Shown: positions 1-5,726 of the stretch, in pieces
How positions within the stretch are numbered: position 1 is the stretch's first letter
Layout of the letters: each line of letters opens with the position of its first letter
From: an uncultured Oscillospiraceae bacterium
Lineage (GTDB): Bacteria; Bacillota; Clostridia; Oscillospirales; Acutalibacteraceae
Assembly (NCBI GenBank): GCA_900552285.1
Contig: URYV01000087.1
Coordinates: 1 to 6,532, forward strand
Reading direction: 5' to 3'
DNA: 6,532 nucleotides
Notes under the pieces: generated by a model
What the model saw: the letters and a program-made list of their open reading frames with translations, nothing else
The model's database searches: none
Told to the model about the DNA's origin: nothing
Translations under genes and position numbers: made by a program

Positions 1-439
1 GATTTAAAAAGTTGACAATTGCAACTCCCGCAATGCCCAGCGAGCATATGAGGGCAAGCCAAAAGCCTATTCCGTGTCCGACGGAAATGTTGACCGATAC
101 CGATTCCGACTGCCCGCCCATAACAGACATCGCCGACGGCGCCGAAAAGAGCGAAAGAATCATAAGCCCCGAGCCGATTATGTTGACAAGCTTTTTAAAC
201 TGCTCAAGCTGTTTTAAAAAGTTGAAAACAAGTATCGCGGCAAGACATATCATAAAGATATATCCCCATGCGCCGCCGTCGGTTATAAAGCTTATGCCGT
301 TCACCGTTTCGGAGGCCTCTCCGCTTGAACCCGCCGCCGAGGCCGACGCCGAAATGACATAGTAGGGCAGCACAAGGGATAAAATTCCGACCACCCCGAA
401 AATTGCGGTAATGTTTTGGAACAACGTTTTTTTGTTCAT
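1..439 (-). CDS. Four-helix membrane protein, unknown function (partial, C-terminus off the left edge)
   Basis: I do not recognise this family. The first 146 residues are visible, and the frame stays open to the left edge. The start is ATG at 439, preceded by AAGGAGG with a 7-nt spacer. Hydrophobic stretches at about residues 10-28, 56-76, 84-103 and 122-143 predict four membrane helices. A Ser/Ala/Gly-rich loop lies at about 30-55, and a second polar loop at 104-121 is rich in Ser and Val. A short charged segment, KQLEQFKK (76-83), joins helices 2 and 3. Helices 2 and 4 both end in a similar NFL motif (VFNFLK and IVNFLN), so the protein may be built of two related hairpins. It is third in a minus-strand cluster after a Mor-family regulator and a membrane-anchored protein, with a 46-nt gap to the latter and no convincing terminator between. 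A membrane partner of the anchored protein is possible but unproven. Confidence 0.8.
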   Translation of the reverse strand, partial: MNKKTLFQNITAIFGVVGILSLVLPYYVISASASAAGSSGEASETVNGISFITDGGAWGYIFMICLAAILVFNFLKQLEQFKKLVNIIGSGLMILSLFSAPSAMSVMGGQSESVSVNISVGHGIGFWLALICSLGIAGVAIVNFLN

Positions 440-464
440 ACCTTTTCCTCCTTGAATTTTTTAA

Positions 465-480
465 AACGGCCGAAACCGTT
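465..480 (-). other. Short hairpin between two clustered genes
   Basis: A 5-bp perfect stem (465-469 with 476-480) with a 6-nt loop sits in the 46-nt gap between the anchored protein and the membrane protein. It lies just ahead of the latter's ribosome binding site. The read-out RNA has only a broken U-run after the stem, so it is too weak to be called a terminator. It might act as a processing or attenuation element, or be chance. Confidence 0.25.
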
Positions 481-485
481 ATAAA

Positions 486-1577
486 CTAAATATATAAAAT
501 GTAATTGAGAATTTGAGATCGATTCATAAGCGACGCGTCGAGGCTTGTTGCGTAATAATCGTTGAAAACCGTGTTTTTTTGACGGTCATATTCGCTTTTG
601 GACACCGTTGCCCCGCCGATTTTATATTTATAATCGCTTTCGTCAAAATAAACCGTGTTGTCGTCGACTTCGTATGCACCGTCGAATTTTTTGATAAAAT
701 CGCCGTTTTGCAAACAGTAGACCGTGTCGTAATAGGAACCCATGTGTCCTCCTGCGGTCAAAATCAGTCCGCTCTTTTGGATATAGTAATTGCCGAAGGT
801 TCCGAGTTCCCGACTTGCAATCTCTCCGCCGTAAACCGTGCAGATTTTGGAACCGTCTGCTTCGCTTGCGCCTTGAACATATAGCTCGGGTATGTTGTCG
901 CCGTCAAGATAAATAAGGGTATATTGCCACGAGTCTCCCAAAGAACGAATATAATCCGTGTAGACCGTTTTCCAATCGAAAGACGGATTTTGAGCCGATT
1001 GAAGAGCCGCTCCGTTATCGGGAGCCGATGAAACTGCTGACGGGTTCGCTGCGGCGTTTTGCTCGGGCTGAGAGCCGTCGGCGCTTTGAGCGCTGTTTGA
1101 GCTTTGAGAATTTACCGTGCCGTCGCCCGCAAGGGTGTATTTTCCCGCAAGAAGCGTTCCTCCGTTTTGGACGGCCGTGAGAGTCAGCCCGTCCTCGGCA
1201 AGATTTATGCCGTAGGTGTCGGTGTGGGTTTCAAGGTCAAGCTCATAGGTCATGGTAATAACGCTTTCACCGATTTTATATGTCGCATTGCAGACGGTAA
1301 GCTCGGGGGTTGCCTTTTCGGCAGATGAAAATTCCGAATAATAAAATTCGTTGCCGTATTCAAAGCCCAACCGACAGATTTTTTCACCCTCCGACCGTTC
1401 CCAGTCGTTGACCAAATTTTCCTCTGTGAGGGGAAGGGTGCTTTTTTGCACCTTACCGCTTTGCTTTTTGCCGCTTGAGACCCCGTAAATGACGACCGCC
1501 GCAACGGCAAGGAACACGGTAAAAACAAGCAGCTGCTTGCTTGTAATCTTTATCGGCTTTTTTTGATTTTGCTCCAT
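486..1577 (-). CDS. Membrane-anchored extracellular protein with Asp-rich C-terminal domain, unknown function
   Basis: The 363-residue product has a short basic cytoplasmic N-terminus, one membrane helix at about residues 15-33 and no lipobox, so it is probably an N-terminally anchored protein exposed outside the cell. An N-terminal globular region (about 50-150) has alternating beta-like segments. It is followed by a low-complexity Ser/Ala/Gln/Asn/Pro linker (about 154-199) and a C-terminal domain (about 200-363). The latter carries YLDGDNIPELYV at 223-234, an Asp-rich turn resembling the DxDGDxxPEL segments often found in secreted Firmicute proteins. A calcium-binding role is only an inference. 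There are four cysteines (68, 96, 246, 288). ATG at 1577 is chosen because GGAGGAG lies 8 nt upstream, inside the last codons of the preceding regulator gene, whose stop is 5 nt away. This points to co-transcription and probably translational coupling. No specific family was recognised. Confidence 0.88.
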   Translation of the reverse strand: MEQNQKKPIKITSKQLLVFTVFLAVAAVVIYGVSSGKKQSGKVQKSTLPLTEENLVNDWERSEGEKICRLGFEYGNEFYYSEFSSAEKATPELTVCNATYKIGESVITMTYELDLETHTDTYGINLAEDGLTLTAVQNGGTLLAGKYTLAGDGTVNSQSSNSAQSADGSQPEQNAAANPSAVSSAPDNGAALQSAQNPSFDWKTVYTDYIRSLGDSWQYTLIYLDGDNIPELYVQGASEADGSKICTVYGGEIASRELGTFGNYYIQKSGLILTAGGHMGSYYDTVYCLQNGDFIKKFDGAYEVDDNTVYFDESDYKYKIGGATVSKSEYDRQKNTVFNDYYATSLDASLMNRSQILNYILYI

Positions 1578-1582
1578 TTTAC

Positions 1583-1855
1583 CTACTCCTCCTTAAGGTT
1601 TTCTTTTATGATTTTTCTTATCCATTTCTCAGTATATCCGTATTTGGTGGCCAGCTGTTTTATGTTATGCCCGTCATATTCGCTGACAATTTGATTTGAA
1701 ATGTATTTCCGATTGAAAAGCTCCACCGGAAAGAACATACTTGTTCCGCGATATTTTGCGTGGATTTTCAAAACCGCCTCTATTCCTATCAGGCTTGCGA
1801 GCTCGCCGTAAGCACCGTTTAAATTTTCACTTTTGAATTTTTCCTTGTTGTTCAT
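1583..1855 (-). CDS. Mor transcription activator family DNA-binding protein
   Basis: This 90-residue protein resembles the Mor family, named after the Mu phage middle-operon activator. Small standalone members are common in Firmicute chromosomes and are mostly uncharacterised. Visible features are the ELASLIGIEAVLKIH helix (18-32), the YRGTSMFFP turn (35-43) typical of the Mor dimerisation region, and a C-terminal helix-turn-helix, NIKQLATKYGYTEKWIRKII (64-83). A longer frame reaches back to 1933, but I place the start at 1855. GAGGTGA lies 10 nt before this ATG, and a TATAAT box at 1890-1895 would start the transcript at about 1883, downstream of the longer start. It is the first gene of a cluster with the membrane-anchored protein 5 nt downstream. 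It may regulate its own promoter, which contains a palindrome. The family call is firm; the targets are unknown. Confidence 0.85.
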   Translation of the reverse strand: MNNKEKFKSENLNGAYGELASLIGIEAVLKIHAKYRGTSMFFPVELFNRKYISNQIVSEYDGHNIKQLATKYGYTEKWIRKIIKENLKEE

Positions 1856-1889
1856 CCGCTCCGATTCACCTCGATTTGTTCTTTTCCAA

Positions 1890-1918
1890 ATTATATCACC
1901 GCATTTGGGAACAACAAA
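1890..1918 (-). promoter_or_regulatory. Promoter of the Mor-regulator gene cluster
   Basis: On the minus strand a perfect TATAAT (1890-1895) is preceded by TGA (1896-1898), giving an extended -10 element. The -35 position at 17-bp spacing (1913-1918) reads TTTGTT and is poor. This is a pattern expected for an activator-dependent or extended -10 promoter. The predicted transcript starts at about 1883, giving a 5' leader of about 28 nt. Confidence 0.7.
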
Positions 1919-1929
1919 GTGACACACTT
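1917..1929. promoter_or_regulatory. Possible operator palindrome at the -35 region
   Basis: AAGTG-ACA-CACTT is a perfect 5-bp inverted repeat with a 3-bp centre. It touches the weak -35 box of the Mor-cluster promoter and extends upstream of it. Position and symmetry fit a binding site for a dimeric activator or repressor, perhaps the Mor-family protein itself. A 5-bp arm can occur by chance. Confidence 0.4.
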
Positions 1930-1965
1930 CCAAGGAATACTTTCCCGAAAAATTCTCTTGAAATC

Positions 1966-2002
1966 AAAAAAGAACAACGGCCATTTGCAACCGTTGTTCT
2001 TT
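1966..2002 (-). terminator. Intrinsic terminator after the acetyltransferase gene
   Basis: A perfect 12-bp stem (1969-1980 with 1991-2002) encloses a 10-nt loop. Read on the minus strand it ends in six T (1971-1966). It lies 22 nt past the acetyltransferase stop codon and isolates that gene from the Mor cluster, whose own promoter follows. The plus-strand side has only a broken T-run, so it probably works in one direction. Confidence 0.9.
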
Positions 2003-2023
2003 GAATTTTAATTGAATTTAAGG

Positions 2024-2671
2024 CTATTTTACTTGGTCGAAATCGTCGTCGGCAAAAAGCTCGGGATGATTTTTAAGACGGTCGGCTTCGGTTATTTGCC
2101 TTATAACCCTGCAGGGGTTTCCTACGGCAAGACTGTTTTTCGGAATGTCTCTTGTGACGACGCTTCCGGCGCCGATAACACAGCCCTCTCCGATTGTTAC
2201 TCCCGCACACACCGTGACGTTTCCGGCAATCCAGCAGTTGTCGCCGATTGTAATGGGAGCGCCGTATTCACGCTCGGTCATTCTTCCCATTTTTTCGTCG
2301 AAATAAGGATTTCTGTCCTCGTGACAGAGGGGATGAAGGGGAGTGAGCAGCGAAGCGCCGGGACCCATAAACACGTCGTGTCCTATTGTCACGGGGCAGA
2401 TGTCGAGAACGGTCAGATTGAAGTTCGCATAGCTTCGGTCGCCGAACACGGTGTTTATGCCGAAGTCAAAGTAAATCGGCCCCTGAAGATAAACGCCCTC
2501 GCCGCGGTTGGGGATAAGCTCGTCGAGAATTTCCTTTCTTATCTCCTCGTCGCCCTCAAAGGTCTGATTGTATTTCATGGAAAGCTCATGGGCACGGCTG
2601 CGCTGCGCCACCATTTCGTCGTTGAAGGGTTCGTATATTTTGCCCGCAAGCATTTTCTCGTTTTCGGTCAT
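2024..2671 (-). CDS. maa: Maltose/galactoside O-acetyltransferase family protein (Maa/LacA type)
   Basis: The 215-residue protein belongs to the left-handed beta-helix (hexapeptide repeat) acetyltransferases. These move the acetyl group of acetyl-CoA to a sugar hydroxyl and usually work as cytoplasmic trimers. Residues 4-55 match the N-terminal Mac (maltose acetyltransferase) domain, including EKMLAGKIYEPF. Hexapeptide repeats run from about 60 to 190, with ITIGDNCWIAGNVTV (140-154), VTIGEGCVIGAGSVV (158-172) and the family-typical closing segment VGNPCRVIRQI (183-193). His113 in LLTPLHPL aligns with the catalytic histidine of LacA. The C-terminal tail (about 194-215) makes it somewhat longer than the usual 185-200 residues. 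The start at 2671 is preferred over an upstream ATG at 2803. A near-consensus promoter lies between them, and AAGGGGG precedes the chosen ATG by 7 nt. The real acceptor sugar cannot be told from sequence; the symbol is by family only. Confidence 0.93.
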   Translation of the reverse strand: MTENEKMLAGKIYEPFNDEMVAQRSRAHELSMKYNQTFEGDEEIRKEILDELIPNRGEGVYLQGPIYFDFGINTVFGDRSYANFNLTVLDICPVTIGHDVFMGPGASLLTPLHPLCHEDRNPYFDEKMGRMTEREYGAPITIGDNCWIAGNVTVCAGVTIGEGCVIGAGSVVTRDIPKNSLAVGNPCRVIRQITEADRLKNHPELFADDDFDQVK

Positions 2672-2696
2672 GAAAAAACCCCCTTTTTCTACCGTG

Positions 2697-2725
2697 ATGT
2701 TAACATTAAAACAAGGAATTGTCAA
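2697..2725 (-). promoter_or_regulatory. Sigma-A promoter of the acetyltransferase gene
   Basis: On the minus strand a perfect TTGACA (2720-2725) is followed after exactly 17 bp by TAACAT (2697-2702). The transcript would begin at about 2690, leaving a leader of about 20 nt before ATG 2671. This rules out the in-frame ATG at 2803, which lies upstream of the promoter. Confidence 0.85.
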
Positions 2726-2726
2726 C

Positions 2727-2754
2727 AAAAAGATTGGCAGCCAAAGGGTGCTGC
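2727..2754 (-). terminator. Possible weak terminator after pnuC
   Basis: Read on the minus strand, GCAGC (2754-2750) can pair with GCTGC (2741-2737) around an 8-nt loop. A run of five T follows after a 5-nt gap (2731-2727). The stem is short and the T-run is offset, so termination would be partial, and some read-through from pnuC into the acetyltransferase gene is plausible. Confidence 0.3.
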
Positions 2755-2789
2755 GAGTCATGCTTCGGACTGCGACCGCTGGCGTTTTT

Positions 2790-3458
2790 TTATCCTTTTC
2801 CACAGTTTATAAAGCCGTATAAATCGTTTATAAGAAAGGCGGCAAAGCAAACCGTTACCGAAATATAACGCACATCGGCAAGGCTTGCCAGCGTCCATAA
2901 AACAATAAGTACAATATCGTTTGCGGCATATGCCAAGGCGTGGAAGGGACTTCTTCTGAAAGCCAGATACACCGAAACAAAGCTTGTGGTCACCGAAACC
3001 GTGCTCGGTATGAGATTGGCGGTGTTAAAGGCTCTCAGTATAAAATAAAAAACACCCGTTATGACGGCGGCCGCAAGCCACATGAATACCGTTTCCTTTT
3101 TGCCCACCGAGTTAACCTTCACTTCGGATTTGTTGCCGTTATATGGATTTTTCAGCCACGAGATAAGGGCAAATACCGCCATGGGCATGGTCATACCGAG
3201 ATATGTGATCATTTCACCGTAATATGAAAAGGTGAGGGATATTATGCCGTAAAGCAGGCTGAAAATTATCATCAGAAATTGCCCGAATGGGTTTCCCTTT
3301 GCGTTGAAAATGAGCGAAGTGACGCCTACAAGCGACGCCGCAAGCGTCAGATAATTTTCCTTGTCAAACAGGCAGAAGGACAGAATAATAAAGGCGGACG
3401 ACGAGCACCAAAGCAAAATCTCGCCCTTTGAAAAACCGCAAAGATAATTTTTTATCAT
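2790..3458 (-). CDS. pnuC: PnuC-family transporter (nicotinamide riboside or related vitamin)
   Basis: The 222-residue integral membrane protein matches PnuC transporters, which carry nicotinamide riboside by facilitated diffusion, with uptake driven by phosphorylation inside the cell. Relatives carry thiamine (PnuT) or riboflavin (PnuX). Family marks are FNAKGNPFGQ (51-60), AYAANDIVLIVLW (176-188) and the closing NDLYGFIN (211-218). About seven or eight hydrophobic helices run from residues 13 to 217, with a short polar loop at 104-122 splitting the bundle. ATG at 3458 has GGAGG 7 nt upstream; a longer frame to 3497 would start inside the structured leader and lacks such a site. The gene has its own promoter and a roughly 108-nt folded leader. 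No thiamine (TPP) or flavin (FMN) riboswitch is visible, which argues mildly against PnuT or PnuX. The substrate therefore stays open, with nicotinamide riboside the default. Confidence 0.9.
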   Translation of the reverse strand: MIKNYLCGFSKGEILLWCSSSAFIILSFCLFDKENYLTLAASLVGVTSLIFNAKGNPFGQFLMIIFSLLYGIISLTFSYYGEMITYLGMTMPMAVFALISWLKNPYNGNKSEVKVNSVGKKETVFMWLAAAVITGVFYFILRAFNTANLIPSTVSVTTSFVSVYLAFRRSPFHALAYAANDIVLIVLWTLASLADVRYISVTVCFAAFLINDLYGFINCGKG

Positions 3459-3470
3459 AATATACCCTCC

Positions 3471-3560
3471 AAAAAAAATAAGCACCCGCATACACATCTT
3501 CGAAAGGCCTAACGATGTGTAAACGAATGCTTTGCATCCGGCTACTCGGCAGCAGCTTAT
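3471..3560 (-). ncRNA. Candidate structured 5' leader (possible riboswitch or attenuator) of pnuC
   Basis: The untranslated leader of the transporter gene can form a three-way junction on the minus strand. The closing stem is 6 bp (3555-3560 with 3478-3483). Stem two is 7 bp with one G-U pair and an AAA loop (3534-3540 with 3524-3530). Stem three is a perfect 8 bp with a 15-nt loop (3514-3521 with 3491-3498). The closing stem can be lengthened inward by pairing CTGC (3552-3549) with GCGG (3489-3486) across an internal loop. Eight U (3478-3471) follow directly and are followed by the ribosome binding site GGAGG (3470-3466). Ligand- or protein-controlled termination or initiation is inferred. 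I could not match it to TPP, FMN, preQ1, THF, purine, SAM or c-di-GMP riboswitches. Confidence 0.5.
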
Positions 3561-3572
3561 AAATCGAGTGAT

Positions 3573-3601
3573 ATTATAACACGTCGGACGGCAAAAAGCA
3601 A
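3573..3601 (-). promoter_or_regulatory. Promoter of pnuC
   Basis: On the minus strand a perfect TATAAT (3573-3578) is extended by TGT (3579-3581). TTGCTT (3596-3601) lies 17 bp upstream as a moderate -35. Transcription would begin at about 3566, just ahead of the folded leader. It is divergent from the uvrB promoter, with 44 bp between the two -35 boxes. Confidence 0.8.
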
Positions 3602-3645
3602 GAGTGTTTTAAACGGTTCCCCGATTGTAAAACCTGTTGCCGCAC

Positions 3646-3674
3646 TTGCAGAGCGGAGTATGTTGTGGTATAAT
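3646..3674 (+). promoter_or_regulatory. Promoter of the uvrB-uvrA operon
   Basis: TTGCAG (3646-3651), a 17-bp spacer and a perfect TATAAT (3669-3674) extended by TGG (3666-3668). A second TATAAT sits 8 bp on (3677-3682) and could provide an alternative start. The transcript would begin at about 3681, leaving about 36 nt before the uvrB ATG. No Bacillus-type LexA box (GAAC-N4-GTTC) is visible between 3602 and 3716. Confidence 0.75.
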
Positions 3675-3716
3675 ACTATAATAGCGATTTTTGAGCGAAA
3701 AAGGCGGAGGTGCATC

Positions 3717-5726
3717 ATGGATAAATTCAAGCTTGTATCCGAATATAAGCCGACGGGAGATCAGCCCGAGGCCATAGAAAAGCTTGTAAAGGGAATTGAA
3801 AAGGGTTATAAGGAACAGGTGCTTCTCGGCGTTACCGGCTCGGGAAAAACCTTCACCATGGCAAACGTCATCGAAAAGGTCAACCGCCCGACGCTTGTTC
3901 TTGCCCATAACAAGACCCTTGCGGCTCAGCTTTGCAGCGAGTTCAAAGAATTTTTCCCCGAAAACGCGGTGGAGTATTTTGCTTCATATTACGATTATTA
4001 TCAGCCCGAGGCCTATATCCCCGGGACCGATACCTATATAGAAAAGGACTCGGCCATAAACGACGAAATAGATAAAATGAGACATTCGGCCACATCGTCC
4101 CTTGCCGAGCGGCGGGATGTCATAATCGTGTCCAGCGTTTCATGTATCTACACCCTCGGCGACCCTATCGACTATAAAAACATGGTCGTTTCGCTGCGCC
4201 CCGGCAAGGAAATGGACAGGAATGATTTGCTCTCCCGTCTTGTGGACATACAGTATGAGCGCAACGACGTCAATTTCGTGAGAAACAAGTTTCGCGTCAG
4301 GGGAGACGTGGTGGAAATTTTCCCCGCCTACTCCATGGAAAATGCCGTTCGGGTGGAATTTTTCGGCGACGAAATTGACCGTATAAGCGAAATAAACGCG
4401 CTGACGGGCGAGGTCAAAAGTACCCTCAATCATGTGGCGATTTATCCCGCCTCCCACTATGTTATCGACAGGGAACGCATGGACAGAGCCCTTTGCGACA
4501 TTAAGAGCGAAATGGAAGAGCGGGTCAAGTGGTTTAAGAATCAGGGCAAGCTGCTTGAGGCGCAAAGAATACGCCAGCGCACCGAATATGACATGGAAAT
4601 GCTCAAAGAAATCGGTGTGTGCAAGGGAATAGAAAACTATTCGGGAGTCATGTCGGGCCGCCCGAGGGGCAGCAGTCCCTTTACGCTGCTTGACTATTTC
4701 CCCGATGATTATCTGCTTTTTGTGGACGAGTCCCATGTAACGCTTCCTCAGGTCAGAGGAATGTACGGCGGAGACAGAGCGAGAAAGGAAAATCTCGTGG
4801 ACTACGGATTCCGTCTGCCGTCGGCCTTTGACAACCGTCCGCTGAATTTCGACGAATTTTACGACCATATAAATCAGGCGATTTTTGTCAGCGCAACACC
4901 GGGCCCCTTCGAAAAGGAACACGCCGCCCAAACGGCCGAACAAATAATCCGCCCCACCGGCCTTCTTGACCCCGAAATAACCGTAAAGCCCACCGACGGG
5001 CAGATAGACGATCTTGTTTCGGAAATAAACGAGCGGGTGGAGCGAAAGGAACGGGTGCTTGTCACGACGCTGACCAAAAAAATGGCCGAGGATCTGACTG
5101 AATATCTCACGGGTGTGGGTATAAAGGTCAGATATATGCACCATGATATTGATACCATAGAGCGCATGGAGATAATAAGGGATCTGCGGCTCGGGGAATT
5201 CGACGTGCTTGTGGGTATAAATCTGCTCAGAGAGGGACTTGACATTCCCGAGGTTTCCCTTGTGGCTATTCTCGACGCCGATAAAGAGGGCTTTCTGCGA
5301 AGCGAAAGCTCACTTGTGCAGACGGTGGGACGTGCCGCCCGAAACGCCAACGGCGCCGTAATAATGTATGCCGACAGCGTAACTCCGTCCATGGAAAAGG
5401 CGATAAAGGAAACCTTCCGCCGCCGCACTATTCAGCAAAAATATAACGAAGAGCACGGCATAGTTCCCAAGACCATAGTCAAAGAGGTTAGAGACGTGCT
5501 TGAAATTTCGGGAAAGGTTCCCGACAAGGGAGCAGTCAAACGCCTTTCCGACAAGGAAAAGGAACAGCTTATAAAGAAACTGACCAAGGAAATGCAGGTC
5601 GCCTCAAAAATGCTTGAATTTGAGCACGCCGCCTTTTTGAGGGACAGAATTAAAGAGATAAGAGAGGGTAAAGAAAATGCCGAGAGACCAAATCGTAATA
5701 AAAGGCGCAAGAGCAAACAATCTTAA
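3717..5726 (+). CDS. uvrB: UvrABC excision nuclease subunit B
   Basis: UvrB is the damage-verifying helicase-like subunit of nucleotide excision repair. UvrA loads it on DNA, it inserts a beta-hairpin between the strands, and UvrC then cuts on both sides. The 669-residue product has normal length. Visible marks are Walker A GVTGSGKT (38-45), the aromatic beta-hairpin segment YFASYYDYYQPEAYIP (87-102), the UvrA-interacting region (about 150-250), the DESH box (337-340), helicase motif VI QTVGRAARN (535-543) and a C-terminal UVR domain for UvrC contact (about 617-650). A basic tail of about 15 residues follows. ATG 3717 has GGAGG 6 nt upstream and gives the expected N-terminus (KPTGDQPEAI); an in-frame ATG at 3660 lies in the promoter. 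Its last 50 nt overlap uvrA. All key motifs are intact. Confidence 0.98.
   Translation: MDKFKLVSEYKPTGDQPEAIEKLVKGIEKGYKEQVLLGVTGSGKTFTMANVIEKVNRPTLVLAHNKTLAAQLCSEFKEFFPENAVEYFASYYDYYQPEAYIPGTDTYIEKDSAINDEIDKMRHSATSSLAERRDVIIVSSVSCIYTLGDPIDYKNMVVSLRPGKEMDRNDLLSRLVDIQYERNDVNFVRNKFRVRGDVVEIFPAYSMENAVRVEFFGDEIDRISEINALTGEVKSTLNHVAIYPASHYVIDRERMDRALCDIKSEMEERVKWFKNQGKLLEAQRIRQRTEYDMEMLKEIGVCKGIENYSGVMSGRPRGSSPFTLLDYFPDDYLLFVDESHVTLPQVRGMYGGDRARKENLVDYGFRLPSAFDNRPLNFDEFYDHINQAIFVSATPGPFEKEHAAQTAEQIIRPTGLLDPEITVKPTDGQIDDLVSEINERVERKERVLVTTLTKKMAEDLTEYLTGVGIKVRYMHHDIDTIERMEIIRDLRLGEFDVLVGINLLREGLDIPEVSLVAILDADKEGFLRSESSLVQTVGRAARNANGAVIMYADSVTPSMEKAIKETFRRRTIQQKYNEEHGIVPKTIVKEVRDVLEISGKVPDKGAVKRLSDKEKEQLIKKLTKEMQVASKMLEFEHAAFLRDRIKEIREGKENAERPNRNKRRKSKQS

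Noticed and set aside
1856..1933. Longer start of the Mor-family gene at 1933
   Set aside because: The added N-terminus spans the promoter and has no family similarity; the ATG at 1855 has a ribosome binding site and fits the predicted transcript start.
2672..2803. Longer acetyltransferase start at 2803
   Set aside because: It would cross a TTGACA/TAACAT promoter and overlap the end of pnuC; the Mac domain begins at the shorter start.
2012..2812. Long plus-strand open frame (266 codons)
   Set aside because: It lies opposite the acetyltransferase gene, whose protein shows clear hexapeptide repeats; the plus-strand product has no family pattern, promoter or ribosome binding site.
3524..3540. 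GCAAAGC in the pnuC leader as part of a c-di-GMP-I riboswitch
   Set aside because: Here it forms a short hairpin with an AAA loop; the GNRA tetraloop stem and the conserved second stem of that class are not present.
3478..3560. Identification of the pnuC leader as a tetrahydrofolate riboswitch because of GAGTAG after the closing stem
   Set aside because: The other conserved THF elements and its long stem 2 are absent; one short word is not enough.
4140..5144. Long minus-strand open frame (334 codons) inside uvrB
   Set aside because: It is antisense to conserved UvrB helicase motifs and has no recognisable domain; it is an effect of codon composition.
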